DNA of 33,086 nt from Obelidium mucronatum. Lineage: Eukaryota > Chytridiomycota > Chytridiomycetes > Chytridiales > Chytriomycetaceae. A program made the position numbers and the translations under genes. Under the pieces are notes generated by a model. It was not told where the DNA came from and made no database searches. It saw nothing but the letters and a program-made list of their open reading frames with translations. The stretch is taken from the NCBI GenBank assembly GCA_025765595.1, contig JAIVFH010000284.1, positions 1 to 33,086 on the forward strand, in the 5' to 3' direction. Positions 8,442-18,920 of the stretch are shown in pieces (positions within the stretch are counted from its first letter, which is position 1; each line of letters begins with the position of its first letter).

Positions 8442-9102
8442 TTTCAATAAATAACTAAGGGGTCTTTATTAAGGAATTTGACATGTTAATAAATTCAACT
8501 TGAAGAGTCTCATCCACCTGAGCTTCGATAGCAGGCAGCAGGTGGTAATGGTTTAAGTCCAAACTATTCTGCGTTTACGGAAGCAATGTTTCGAAATTAT
8601 TGAGAATTCTCATTCCTTTTCCGCATATCCCGACCAAATTCTGAGACGATAGTCAATCAAGGGGTCTTGCGTATTAAATTATTTCTCCAGATGAGTGGGA
8701 ATGCGTTGATGCCTTTTGGAGCAATCGTCAATGAAGAGAATTCAGTCAAGCAGTGCATTCAGACAATGTCATTTCTTTTAAATGGTGAATTTTGCGACGG
8801 AAGTTGATACAATCAAATCAGCACCATACTTGAAGGAGAATACTGGCCACCGATTTTGTGCATACGCATAGCCCAATGCCCATGATTGAACACTAATTAA
8901 TCAAACTGCATCAAATCAATTACTGCTCAGAAAGCCTCCAGTTCACCATTGTATCCCGTATTTTACTTAAAGCCTGCATCCATCGAAATTCGACTTGACA
9001 GCTTCTGCCTGGAGAATACAAAACAGCGTCAGAAGTTAGTTCTTGACTTGGATACGATTTTTATTGGCCCACGGCCCCACATATTATATAGAGTTGATTG
9101 AC
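8442..9102. other. Intergenic between UNC-93-like genes A and B
   Basis: About 660 bp, AT-rich, holding the promoter region of gene A and the 3' flank of gene B (both minus strand). I looked for fragments of further UNC-93-like exons, tRNA boxes and repeats and saw none. Confidence 0.5.
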
Positions 9103-10791
9103 TTATGCAATGGAAGTCTTCGCCGTGTGATTTTCTTCGACACCTGAAACTACGCCTTCGCCGACAATATCAGCATGCACTTCCACAACTTCGTCCTTGT
9201 TTCCTGCTGCTGCCTCCCAAGAGACTCCACGAGTGGACACCCAAGTGGATAGAATGGCACCAACAAATAATGCCCCAAGTAGTGGCACCCAAACTGCCAT
9301 GTTAGGAGCCCCGTCTTCCTTGAGCATCGCTTTACTTAAAAAGAAACAGATTCCAATCATCGAAGAAGCGTGAAACTTGTAAGCTGCATATGCCGTCGAG
9401 TTTGCTGGGAACAAACCCGCCAGAATCTTGTATATTTGATTGAGAAGCGTCGCGTCGCTCATGGCGCAAATAATATTGACTGGGTAAAGAAGCGGAAGGT
9501 TGTTGTAAGGCTCTGGGTGGACCCAAAGAGCTACCAAAACCCCCATGTGTATTACGGCATCGACAGCCACAATCAGAGTAGGGTTGTTGACAAAATCAGT
9601 GACTGGTCCAATTGAAAATGAAGCAAGTGTTAATGCAACACCGTATGCTGCGGCAATATATAGTTTCGTTCGCAAGTCGTCGGTTGGTGAATCAGTCTTC
9701 ACAAACAGCGCAAGTGATCCAGTCGCAAACGCTGACCCAAAAATTAAAATCAAAATCTAACCAATTCGGAAACAAAAAACAAACATACTTTGCTGGAACG
9801 AGTGCAAGTAAACAAGTACTGCCACCATAAGCATCTTCTTGCTGGCAATAATCTTGAAGGCTTTCAAGAACAGGGGCGTTTTATCCTCTAATTTGAGGGC
9901 TGGCTCATTGGGAGCAGATGGATTTGCGGGTTCCGGGCGTGTCCAGATATAAATCAAAATGACTGGCCCCAAAGCTCCCACTCCAGCCAAAATCTTGAAC
10001 GCATCTTCCTATAAAAACATTACCACCATCAATTATATTCAAGAAGGTTTGAAGTCCCCATACTTTGTTCATCTTGGCTTCCAACAAGAACGCTGTAAGC
10101 AGCGGCCCAATGAAGTTTGCCGCGGAAGTCAAGCCAAAAAAGACGCCAGTGTATCGCCCAATCGTAGCTTTTGTGGCACATTTAATGACATACAGTCCCT
10201 GGGCTGTCCACAGCACAGCAGCTCCAATTCCGATAAGGATAGCTGCTGGGATCAAAACAGCAAGTTGTTTGGAGATGTCTCCAGTCAGAATGATGGCAAC
10301 AACATTCGAAAAGTCGAATGCTGTGTAAGTCAAGGCAGCAAAGAACATGGCTGGCCTGATTGATGTGAGTATGAGAATCGTTGACAGCGTTTCAGAGGAA
10401 ACAACAGCCAGATACATACCGAGGACCAATGCGGTCAACCAAAGGAGCAGCGCCAAAGAGATTAAAAAGGGCAAAGGCCAAGTACTAAAACATTCGAGAC
10501 AGGAGTCAGTTGCCAAGTTAGACTTACAGAAACAACAGAACTCACCAGCGACCCAAGTTCCGGGAAGGCTACGGGACCACTCGGAAGCACAGTCGATGCC
10601 ATATTCTGCAGTAGATAGTTGTCGAAAGAGTATCAGCTGGCCAGGATACTTAAGGGATGACTAACGCTATCACAAACCTGGCACACACTGAATGCAGTGA
10701 AGACGAAGAGAAACGCAATACCCAAAACTATGACATCTCCGATGCGATTCAGCTTCAGTAAAGAAACTTTTGCATCTGATTTGGGAAGCAT
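9103..10791 (-). CDS. UNC-93-like MFS transporter B
   Basis: Six exons: 10791..10678, 10605..10546, 10484..10420, 10355..10064, 10008..9789 and 9731..9103. Five introns of 55-72 bp, all GT-AG, give an uninterrupted 459-residue frame. An in-frame ATG at 10830 would add 13 basic residues; I prefer 10791, which matches the length of gene C. Typical landmarks are the first helix DVIVLGIAFLFVFTAFS, the sequence NMASTVLPS after it, and FNLFGAAPLVDRIGPR. Later come IWTRPEP before the central loop, LFVKTDSPTDDLRTKLY and NQIYKILAGLFPANSTAYAAY. These correspond to the UNC-93 family, major-facilitator-related membrane proteins. Substrate unknown. It is closest to gene C downstream in the cluster and shares its NSTAYAAYKFHAS block. 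Confidence 0.86.
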
Positions 10792-10890
10792 TTGTGAACG
10801 CTTGTTTTTGGCTCTTTTTTTAATTTCCAAAAGTGGATGACAAACTCTTTTTGAGAAGGAAAAATTGTGGCGGAATTGAAATCTTTATTT

Positions 10891-12435
10891 TCATTGCTTT
10901 GAGTCGGACGATACAGGAATTAATGCCGCCGTAGTCTGATTAAGATTTTGAAAGGACAGGACTTCTTCATCCTGTGCCTGCTCCCGCCAGTTGATTTCCT
11001 TGGTTGAGATCCACGTGCTTATAATGGCCCCAACGAAAAGCACCGACAATAAGGGGACCCACGCTGCCATATTTGGCATCCCGTCACTCTTTAATAGTGC
11101 TTTGCTCACAAAGAAACAAACGCCCATCATGAACGATGCATGGAATTTATACGCCGCGTACGCTGTCGAGTTTGCCGCAAACAATCCAGCTATAATCTTG
11201 TACACTTGATTGTTAAGTGTAGCATCACTAATTGCGAAGATAATATTGCAAGGGTACAGAAGTGCCAAGTTATTGTAGGGATTAGGATGCACCCATAGTG
11301 CCACTAGTGCCCCTAAGTGAATCGCGGAATCCACAGCAATAATGAGAGTCGGATTATTTACTCGATCCGTGATGGGACCGATTGCGAATGCTCCAGTTGT
11401 CAGAGCTGCGCCATAGGCAGCAGCAACATAAAGTTTCGTTCTTAAATCATCTGTTGGGGAGTCCGTTTTTATAAATAACTGTAAAGTTGCACTATTGAAT
11501 GCCTGCTCGAATGAATTCAAGTACACAAGCACTGCCACCATCAGCATCTTCTTTGAAACGATAATTTTAAACGCTCTCAGCAACAGAGGAGTACTATCTA
11601 TTTCTGCAGGGGTTTGATCCAATGGTGCAGAAGGGTTCGAAGGTTCAGGTCGAGTCCAAATATAGATCAGAATAATTGGGCCAAGGGCTCCAACACTTGA
11701 TAGTACTAAAAACGATGTGACCTTTTGAGAATAAAAAGCGATAAATTATCTATTGTTAATCTGAACTCCAAGATATTTACCTTATCGACATCCATTTGCA
11801 ACAATGTTGCAGTCAGCAGAGGACCAAAGACATTGGAGGCATTCATGATGCCAAAAAATATCCCAGAATACCTTCCGATTGTTTGTTTCGATGCGCATCG
11901 AATAACATATTCTCCTTGAGCTGACCACAAGACAGCTGCCCCGGCACCAATCAAGATCGCGGCGGGAATCAGAACATCCAATTGTTTACCAGAGTCTCCG
12001 CTTAATAGAATTGCTCCCACATTTGAAAAATCAAAAGTTGTATATGTCAGGGCGCCAACAAACATTGCCGCTCTTTGAAAGGAATTTTTTGGTTAGCGCC
12101 CCACAAACAATCTAGTAATCATACCTAGATCCAATCCGATCGACAAAAGGACCAGCCCCAAATAAGTTAAAAAGCGCGAAAGAGAGATAGAGAACTCCAA
12201 GTGTTGGAAACGCGACTTCACTGCTCGGAAGAACAGTTGAAGCCATATTCTACATAAACAAGCCAGCTTAGTGAGCCGGCCGTCGGATTGATGAATCAAT
12301 TATTAGTATTGAATATACCTGAGATACAGAAAATGCCGTGAAGATGCATAGAAACGCAAAGGCTAATACAATGACATCGAAGATTCGATTCTGTTTGAAA
12401 AGGGATGTGTTCGCGTTGATTTCGTTTTCCGACAT
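10891..12435 (-). CDS. UNC-93-like MFS transporter C
   Basis: Four exons: 12435..12319, 12249..12125, 12072..11781 and 11721..10891. GT-AG introns of 69, 52 and 59 bp give 454 residues. ATG 12435 (MSENEIN) is chosen; a second ATG at 12453 would add six residues. The same landmarks as gene B are present: NRIFDVIVLAFAFL, NMASTVLPS, GPFVDRIGSR, TRPEPSNPSAP, FIKTDSPTDDLRTKLY, AGLFAANSTAYAAYKF. The intron that splits the GSL/YLAF region in B and the one before the FVKTD helix in B are absent here. A tandem head-to-tail array of three such genes indicates local duplication. Confidence 0.87.
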
Positions 12436-12630
12436 TGGTATATTCCCTTCCAATCGAGATCAAAAGTTCGGTAATAGAACTGGAAGCTAAAGCTGAAGAA
12501 GTCTTTGTTTGTAGTGAAAGGGATTTTCAGGGTTGATTCATTGATAAACTTCGAATAAATACAAACATTTTGAATAATTAAAAACATTGCTTTATTCCCC
12601 AACACACCACAACGCTTTTCAAACCATATG

Positions 12631-12858
12631 TTATTGCCGCGGAAGCTGTTGCAGTTGTTGTAACTGCTTCAGTCGACTCAAAATATCCCCGACACCACCA
12701 GCATCAGAGGTTGTGCTTCCAATGTTTCCAGTAACAGCATTGGTGGAAACTCCTGTCGAATTCGAACTAAATCCACCTAATGCCGGGTTTGACGGCAAAA
12801 CTCCAGTCACATTCGTTTGTGGCACAGAGGTATTGAGCAGACTATTGTAAGCGTTATA

Positions 12859-12889
<31 letters not shown>

Positions 12890-15800
12890 GGAATCTGCTG
12901 ATGTTGCAGGGGTTGCTGTTGCTGTTGTTGTTGCTGACCCAATAACGATAGGAGACCCGAGAGCTGGTTGCCTGCAAAACCAGTTTGTTGCTGTTGAACA
13001 GGTTGAGGCTGCAATGGCACCTGCTGCTGATGCTGTTGCTGCTGCAGGCCCGCCAGCATTCCCATCAAACCAGACTGCTGTGGCTGTTGCTGTTGTTGGG
13101 GTTGCACTTGCTGCGGCTTTTGCTGCTGGAACAAACTGTTCAAGCCCATTAATCCAGTATTTTGGAGCGGCTGCTGCTGTTGAGGAATTTGTTGCTGTTG
13201 CTGTCCTTGCTGTAGTTGTGACATAAGTGCCAAGAGACCAGCAGCATCACCACCACCTCCTCCTCCCAACGCACTCGCGAGTAGCCCCAAAAGTGCGGCA
13301 TTTGGTTGCTGTTGTTGCTGTTGCTGCTGCTGTTGCTGCTGAGCGGCAAATTGGGCCAGCAAATTGTTGGTTTGCCCAAGATTCTGTTGTGGTTGCTGCC
13401 CGAAATTGCCCAGAATGTTTGCCAACGGGTTCACAGCTGCACGAGCTTGACGCTCTTGTAGAACCAACGAGGCAGCAAAATCAAAACCGACATTGTCATA
13501 TTCTGAGGATGAAATCAACAAAAATCTTAGAAGATGCTCGACACTATTCCTGCCAGTAATGAACTTTACCAGACACTCTTCCTCCAGAGTGAAACATGTG
13601 AATCGAAATTTTTCCCAGTTGCACATGGTGACGTTCAATGAACACGACTGCGCGAACGCTCTCCGCCATCATTTGTTGCACCACGTGCCGAAGCGAGTGA
13701 CTTGGGTTAAAGTGAAGAATGTCAACTAGGATCCCGGATCCTTTCATAACAGCCTCTACACGGGACACAAAAGAACTTTTGAACGAAAAAATAAATAAAA
13801 AAGAATTTTGAGTTCAAACACCAAAAACTTCGAAGAAAATAGGCGCTGAAACTAGTGAATTACCTGTCTGGCTTATCAATTAAAATAAATTGACATTCTG
13901 GTACAGCTGTTCCAAATCTCCTTGGCAATGGGAAATCAGAAGTCTTTAAAGAACTCAAATCCACTGTGTGGATAGTTGGTTTTGGCGGCTCCTGCTGAGT
14001 CAAAAAGGCGGGAAGCGCACTGGTAGTAGAGCCGCCATTGGCAGCAGCAGCAGCCGCCGCACTTTTTTGTTGCAACAACATCTGGGCTTGCTGCAAACCA
14101 CTCAACCCACCTGGAGCAGGCCTGGGAATATGCGGAGAGTCGAATTTGGAACGGCGCGCTGGAGAAGACGCACGACGAGATGTGGATGACTTGGAATCAT
14201 CGGCTTTACGGTCACTTTTCCTGTCATCATCGTACCGACTGGATTTCCTGTCATCGTCATCGTCATATCTCGACCTTCTGTCATCCCTGTTCAACAAATG
14301 ACTTAGCACTCCTCAAATTCCAAACGCCTTGGTGAAACCAACCTGCGATCGCGATCCCTGTCATCCCGTCTGGAATCACTCCCACGTCTCTCCCGTGATC
14401 TAGATCGCTCCCGATCCCTCCCTCCATTTCGTCTATCCCGAGATCTCGACCGGTCTCTGTCTCGTCTTGAGTCGCTTGCCCTCCTGTCGCGAGATCTAGA
14501 ACGATCACGACGTGAGGCCGAGCTGCGGGAATCCGCTTTGGAATCTCGACGGACTGGACTCTTGTCTCGTGCATCTCTGTCTCTTGGAGCACCCAAACCT
14601 GGTTTATCTCTGGAGAGCTTCAAATCTAAAAAGAGTTGGTGAGTTATCGCAAGCCAAAAGAAAAAACAAAGAAAGGCAACTTCTTTTTTTTTCACATACC
14701 GACAGCTCCTCCCTGAATAATTCGTCCTTGTTCAAGCCGGATAGCTTCACTACAAGCAGTAGGATCTGTGTATTGTACAAACCCAAATCCACTCTTCAAC
14801 AACACTTCTACAATATTTCCATAATTGGCAAAAATAGCAGCCACTTCGAATCGATCTGTTCTGTCTGTAATCAAATTCCCAATAAAGAGACGAGCATTTA
14901 AAGGCATTTGGTTCACAAGGGAAGGAGGACTACTGAATGCAACCGTAAACCGAGGATGGAATTGATTTGGGTTTTCGACTCCGGCGCTATGGGCAGCACG
15001 CGCTGCTTGCACTATTACCGAAACTATTTGGTTGCTGTGCGAGACAGCTGTGCCTGGAGTTACACAGTTTCCATCTCCTGTAGTATTTCTTTGCGCGGCA
15101 GTGGGACCGTTTGATGGACGCTTTGAGTTAGTCGATTGGCGCGAAGTTTGTTGAGTAGACGACGAGGCAGTTGCAGGGGCCGATGCAGCTTGAAGTTTTC
15201 GTTGCTCTTCTTCCCACAGTGGATGACCCGGAGGGGGCCCTGAATTCAGGTACTTTGCTCGTTTCGCATCAGGGTCAGTAGGCTGGACAGCCACCGTACC
15301 GCTTTCTACTTCCTCTTCCTCCTCTTCTTCCTCATGTACTTTTGCAGGAACCGTTTGAACAGGTGCTGTGGCATTCTTTGAAGGTGTATCAGCTTTACTT
15401 GGAGTCGTTGTAGCGGCAGTGGATGTGTGCGTGTTTGTGGGATGAATGGACGGAATATTGGCAGCATGATGAGCATATGCGGCAGCTATTATAGCCTCCT
15501 GCTGGGCAGCAGCCATTATTTGTTGTTGATAATATGCTGCCGCGTATTGTTGATAATATTCTTGTTGAGCCTGCTGGGTTGGATCCAAATACTGAGCTAC
15601 TTCGGGTGTTCCAGTTACGATAGCAGTAGAAACATCAAAGGAAGTGGAAGAGGAAGGCGTGAAATCATACGTAACATCGTCGGGCAAGGTGGGAAGGTTG
15701 CGTTGGGAAAGGTCAGCGGTAGGCAAAACCAACTCCTCACCCGAAGCAGCAGTATTTACAGCGGATGATGATGATGATTCGGCATTGTTAGAGCCACTAG

Positions 15801-15993
15801 GGTCATACTCGTCTCTGGTGGTTGTTGGGGAAATAGCTTCATTCGAATCTTCTTCAATTTCCATCGCTGCTTCTTCGGGGTCGTATTCTTCAGTGCTATT
15901 TCGCTGTTTAGTGTCATCGTCCTCCAAAGCACTTTGTGCAGCTTTTGGATCTGCCTCAGTGGAAACCCCAGACTCATGAGTGGGAGTAGTCAT
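12631..15993 (-). CDS. Nab3/NCOA5-like RNA-binding protein (acidic, RRM, RS-rich, polyQ)
   Basis: Five exons: 15993..14700, 14625..14343, 14286..13864, 13775..13570 and 13502..12631. GT-AG introns of 56-88 bp give exactly 1,025 codons plus stop. The N-terminus is acidic with an E-run near residue 240. One RRM lies at about 367-440 (RNP2 LFIGNL, RNP1 KSGFGFVQY). Next is an arginine/serine/aspartate-rich region (about 445-570, SRSRDRR-type). Then a small alpha/beta segment at about 655-740 (ECQFILIDKPD, GILVDILHF, RAVVFIERHH) resembles the anticodon-binding-like domain of animal NCOA5 and the C-terminal part of fungal Nab3. The last 250 residues are poly-glutamine rich. In yeast, Nab3 works with Nrd1 in termination of short RNA polymerase II transcripts; the same role here is inference. 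The acceptor at 13776 was chosen because the nearer AG gives a stop. Confidence 0.82.
12861..12889. repeat. (GCT)n microsatellite in the polyQ-coding exon
   Basis: 29 bases of pure GCT/CAG repeat encoding glutamines of the Nab3-like protein. Neighbouring polyQ stretches use mixed CAA/CAG codons, so this run is the one most prone to length change. Confidence 0.9.
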
Positions 15994-16111
15994 ATTTGTA
16001 AAAAATAGCGAAACAGAGTCAAGTGCAAAAAAGAATCTGTTGGATTCGAAAAGAGGAGAAAGGTGATGTGAAGAAGTGATTAGAAATTAAACTAGCATTT
16101 GTGGACGATTA

Positions 16112-16309
16112 ATGACAATTCGGGGCTCAACGGGATGTTCCTCGGCAGATGTCAGCCAGGAGATGGCGCATTCAAGGAGCCAAAAGGCAACTCAGGAAGC
16201 GACTCGTCTGTTGGGCAGCCTTGGTGTGAAAGGCAATCCATCCCAAACAAAAGTCTACCACATCAGTGAACAGCTAGACATGGCCACCATGGCTCTCTCG
16301 TCGAACTGA
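16112..16309 (+). CDS. Possible 65-residue protein of unknown function
   Basis: An ATG-started plus-strand frame sits in the 417-bp gap between two minus-strand genes. An AATAAAA lies 5 bases past the stop (from 16315). The product is polar with a central ATRLLGSLGVKG and shows no domain I recognise. Support is only its isolation in an otherwise unused gap and the downstream poly(A)-like signal. It could equally be chance. Confidence 0.25.
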   Translation: MTIRGSTGCSSADVSQEMAHSRSQKATQEATRLLGSLGVKGNPSQTKVYHISEQLDMATMALSSN

Positions 16310-16410
16310 ATAAGAATAAAAGTATAATGGGCGGATACCTGGGAGGAAGTCGTGAGGTGACAGGTTGCTTTGGCGGGTGGTAGTGACTGCTCTTTTTTGT
16401 GTTTTTATTT

Positions 16411-17266
16411 TCACTCACTCTCTTCTTCTCTTTCTTCTTCATCAATAAAAGCACCCCATTTTGCACTTTTCGGCAGTACGTCAATATTTCGTGGCTTTGG
16501 AGGCCGAATGTCATTTGTTGAAATTGCCATTGGCGCTGGTGGAAGTTGAACATTCGTGATTCTTTGACGTTCAAGTTGAGGCACTGTAGTAGGTGGAGGA
16601 ATCACTACGGATTGCACATGGCGAGTGCTTCCACCTGCCATTCCCCCTATAGGTTTTAATGAGAGTTGATCTTCCACTCCAACAAATTCTGAGGGATTCT
16701 TTAAAAGTCTCCTCTTTGCTCCAGAGTTATCGCCTCCTTCAGCTGCTGTTGCGCTTCTTTTTCCTCGCAATGAGAAGTTTTTACCACGCGACCTGCTTTC
16801 GGAGGGATGCTCGAAAGACAACATTGAAGAATCATTGGCAGTCGAGTCGTCTTTCAAACCCTCTTCTTCTTCCGCAACAAAAACCGCCCATTTCGATTTC
16901 CTTTTAATCGCTTCTTCCTTGTTCGTGTTGTTGGTGGATATCGTGGTGATCGTGACAGCGGCTTCGTTTAGTTCAGATGCTTTCACTGTTGCGAATTCGG
17001 CAGCTTGCCCCCTTCGCATGTTCAAATCTTGAACGATTGGGCGACACTCTGTGGGGCTCGTCGATTCAAAGAATACTTTGAGCACACTCTGCTTAGCACC
17101 TGTGTCATCAAGGTTAATGATTCCTCACTCCCAACATAAAAAAAAAAAAAGGCAGGATACACACACCGCACATTAAGCAGCTCCATTTCCTTGTTTTTTT
17201 CTCTTGCTGAACTTGAAATGCATTGCAAGACGCTGCAAAACAGCGAAGCACTTGGTATGTTGGCAT
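16411..17266 (-). CDS. MRNIP-like protein (MRN-interacting, DNA damage)
   Basis: Exon 1 17266..17167 and exon 2 17099..16411, with a 67-bp GT-AG intron; 262 residues. The N-terminus starts MPTYQVLRC. It holds a zinc-ribbon-like set C9, C14, C30, C33 with KKTRKWSCLMCGAKQS between and after, then a segment TECRPIVQDLNMRRGQ. Human MRNIP has the same order: paired cysteines, VKWTCKACGEKQS, then C+..VQKLNL..GQ. Two short W-motifs, KSKWAVF at about 101-107 and SAKWGAF near the C-terminus, each followed by an acidic run, recall the SRW.KYL element of the human protein. MRNIP promotes MRE11-RAD50-NBS1 function in double-strand break signalling in animals. I infer the same general role. The stop codon is 417 bp upstream of the Nab3-like start. 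Confidence 0.72.
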
Positions 17267-17421
17267 AGGTGGTCGTGGTTCCAAAGAGTCTTTTTTCTTG
17301 ACTCTTTTTTTCCCAACAAAACACACACAAGAGAGGTGATTTGTTTTCAAAATGATCGACTTTATTTAATTCACGTAAAAACCATTTTTTTCCCCCCTCC
17401 TCATTCCTTCGTAAATCAATT

Positions 17422-18573
17422 TCACACCTGCGATAAATCCTTTTTCCACTCCCCAATCCACCCCCGCTGCTTCTCCGTAAACCAAGTCGCCGCGCGCGCT
17501 GCCGCCAGCAAAAACAACACCAAATTATACCTCTCTCCATCATACACCGTCTCCTTCTTAAAGTCCCGATAACAAGACTCCACACACATGAAAATACGCG
17601 TGCGGTCGACAAAGTACGGTGGGGTTTCCAAATGGTCAAGCAAGAATTGAGCGAGTTCTATAACGGCTTCGCGATTGTAAGGGATACTGATGATGATGGT
17701 GGTGGTCGGTTCTGTTGGTTGTTGTTGTTCTTCTTTTTCTTGCTGCTTGAGGTGCTCTGGATTTGGAGGCGGTGTTGACGATGGTGGAGTTGCTGTTGTG
17801 TTATTGTTGGATGGTAATTGAGGGAGTGGGGGAGGTGATCGATTCGCAATGACAAGGTATGATCGTTTCTTGGAAACGGTTTGATGATTTGCGTTACTGG
17901 TTCTTCGGGTCGCGTTGGATGGAGATGGTTGGTCCAAGGAAAGACGAGTAGTCAGTAAACCCCCTTCACGATCGGTATTTTCAAAAGAATGTTCAATTGG
18001 TTGTTGGGTCGGAGGAAGGACTGGAATCGCGTCGTGAGTTGATGATGTTGTTGGTATTGGCAGAGGTGCCGATCGATTCAAAACGACTGAAATGCACGAC
18101 TTCTTTTTCGACAGTTCTCTGAAATTGTGTGTGGAAGAGGAGGAAGATGTTGTGGTATTTGTGGAACTGGATGACAAGGAGACAACAAAAACGTTGTTAA
18201 TGTTCCCACTTGGATCGCTCTCAATCGGTTCTTCTGAATCAATCATCCATTCCCCGTCAACAATGAATTTGTACATGAGTTTCTCGCCTGGCTTCAATTG
18301 CGAGTTGGGGATATTGACATCGGCGACCTGTGTTTTAAAGTCAAGCAACAAATATAGGAAACAAACACGTCACAGCCTTACATATGCGTCAAGTTCGTCA
18401 GATCGTGTCATTGATACAGATTTCGACCAATTGTCAAAGGTTCCCGTGACAATCACTGAATGGTGGGTTTCGGGTGTGTACCAGGTAATCTTGGCTGTGT
18501 TTCCAAAGCTGCTGTGTAGCGAATCTTTGGCATCTAGACGGAAAGACCGTGGTCGTGCTGCTGGTACAGGCAT
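17422..18573 (-). CDS. Carbohydrate-binding (CBM48/AMPK-beta-type) domain protein
   Basis: Exon 1 18573..18382 and exon 2 18327..17422, with a 54-bp intron in phase 0; 365 residues. Residues about 25-115 form a glycogen-binding domain. Features are ITWYTPETHHSVIVTGTFDN, WSKS, a joining strand across the splice, and GEKLMYKFIVDGEWMID, followed by DPSGNINNVF. This matches the AMPK-beta/Crp1-Mdg1 type (W..A..V...GsFd.W, YKFivDG.W..D, NN). The middle is low-complexity (Ser/Thr/Asn, Pro) and carries two copies of a basic-to-NRS-PLP motif. The last 90 residues are a predicted helical region with FLLDHLETPPYFVDR and CVESCYRDFKKE that I cannot assign. In yeast such proteins are cytosolic or DNA-structure-binding and linked to signalling. 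Function here is open. Confidence 0.78.
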
Positions 18574-18920
18574 CTTGGGGTTATCTCTCTTTTTTGTGAA
18601 TTCAAGGGTTTATTATCAAAATTGCTCTTCATCCTTTTGATGCATGACAGGAATGATTGGCTGCTTGATTAATTACGATAATTTCATTTACGCGAAAAGG
18701 TCTTAATTAATCACGCCAAATATGTTTAAAGTTTTTACCGGTGTTGTTGCTCATTCAAACCCAACCATTTCGTTTCTGATAAGAGAGATAACGAGAAAAA
18801 GAAGTCAGGGCTTGAGTTCTCTTATCCGCCCATCCTTGGATTAAAACAGGTTGACAAAAAAAACCAAAAAAAAAAAAAAAAAAAAAAAAAGAATTCAATT
18901 ACATTCAATAAATAACTTTT
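18574..18920. other. Intergenic with a 25-bp poly(A) tract
   Basis: About 350 bp between the CBM48-type gene start and the MFS gene stop. It holds a pure A25 run (18866-18890) and a GATAAG near 18778. There is no coding frame I would defend. Confidence 0.6.

Noticed and set aside
12987..13300. Alanine- and valine-rich frames antisense to the polyQ exon
   Set aside because: They are the expected mirror of CAG-rich coding on the other strand.
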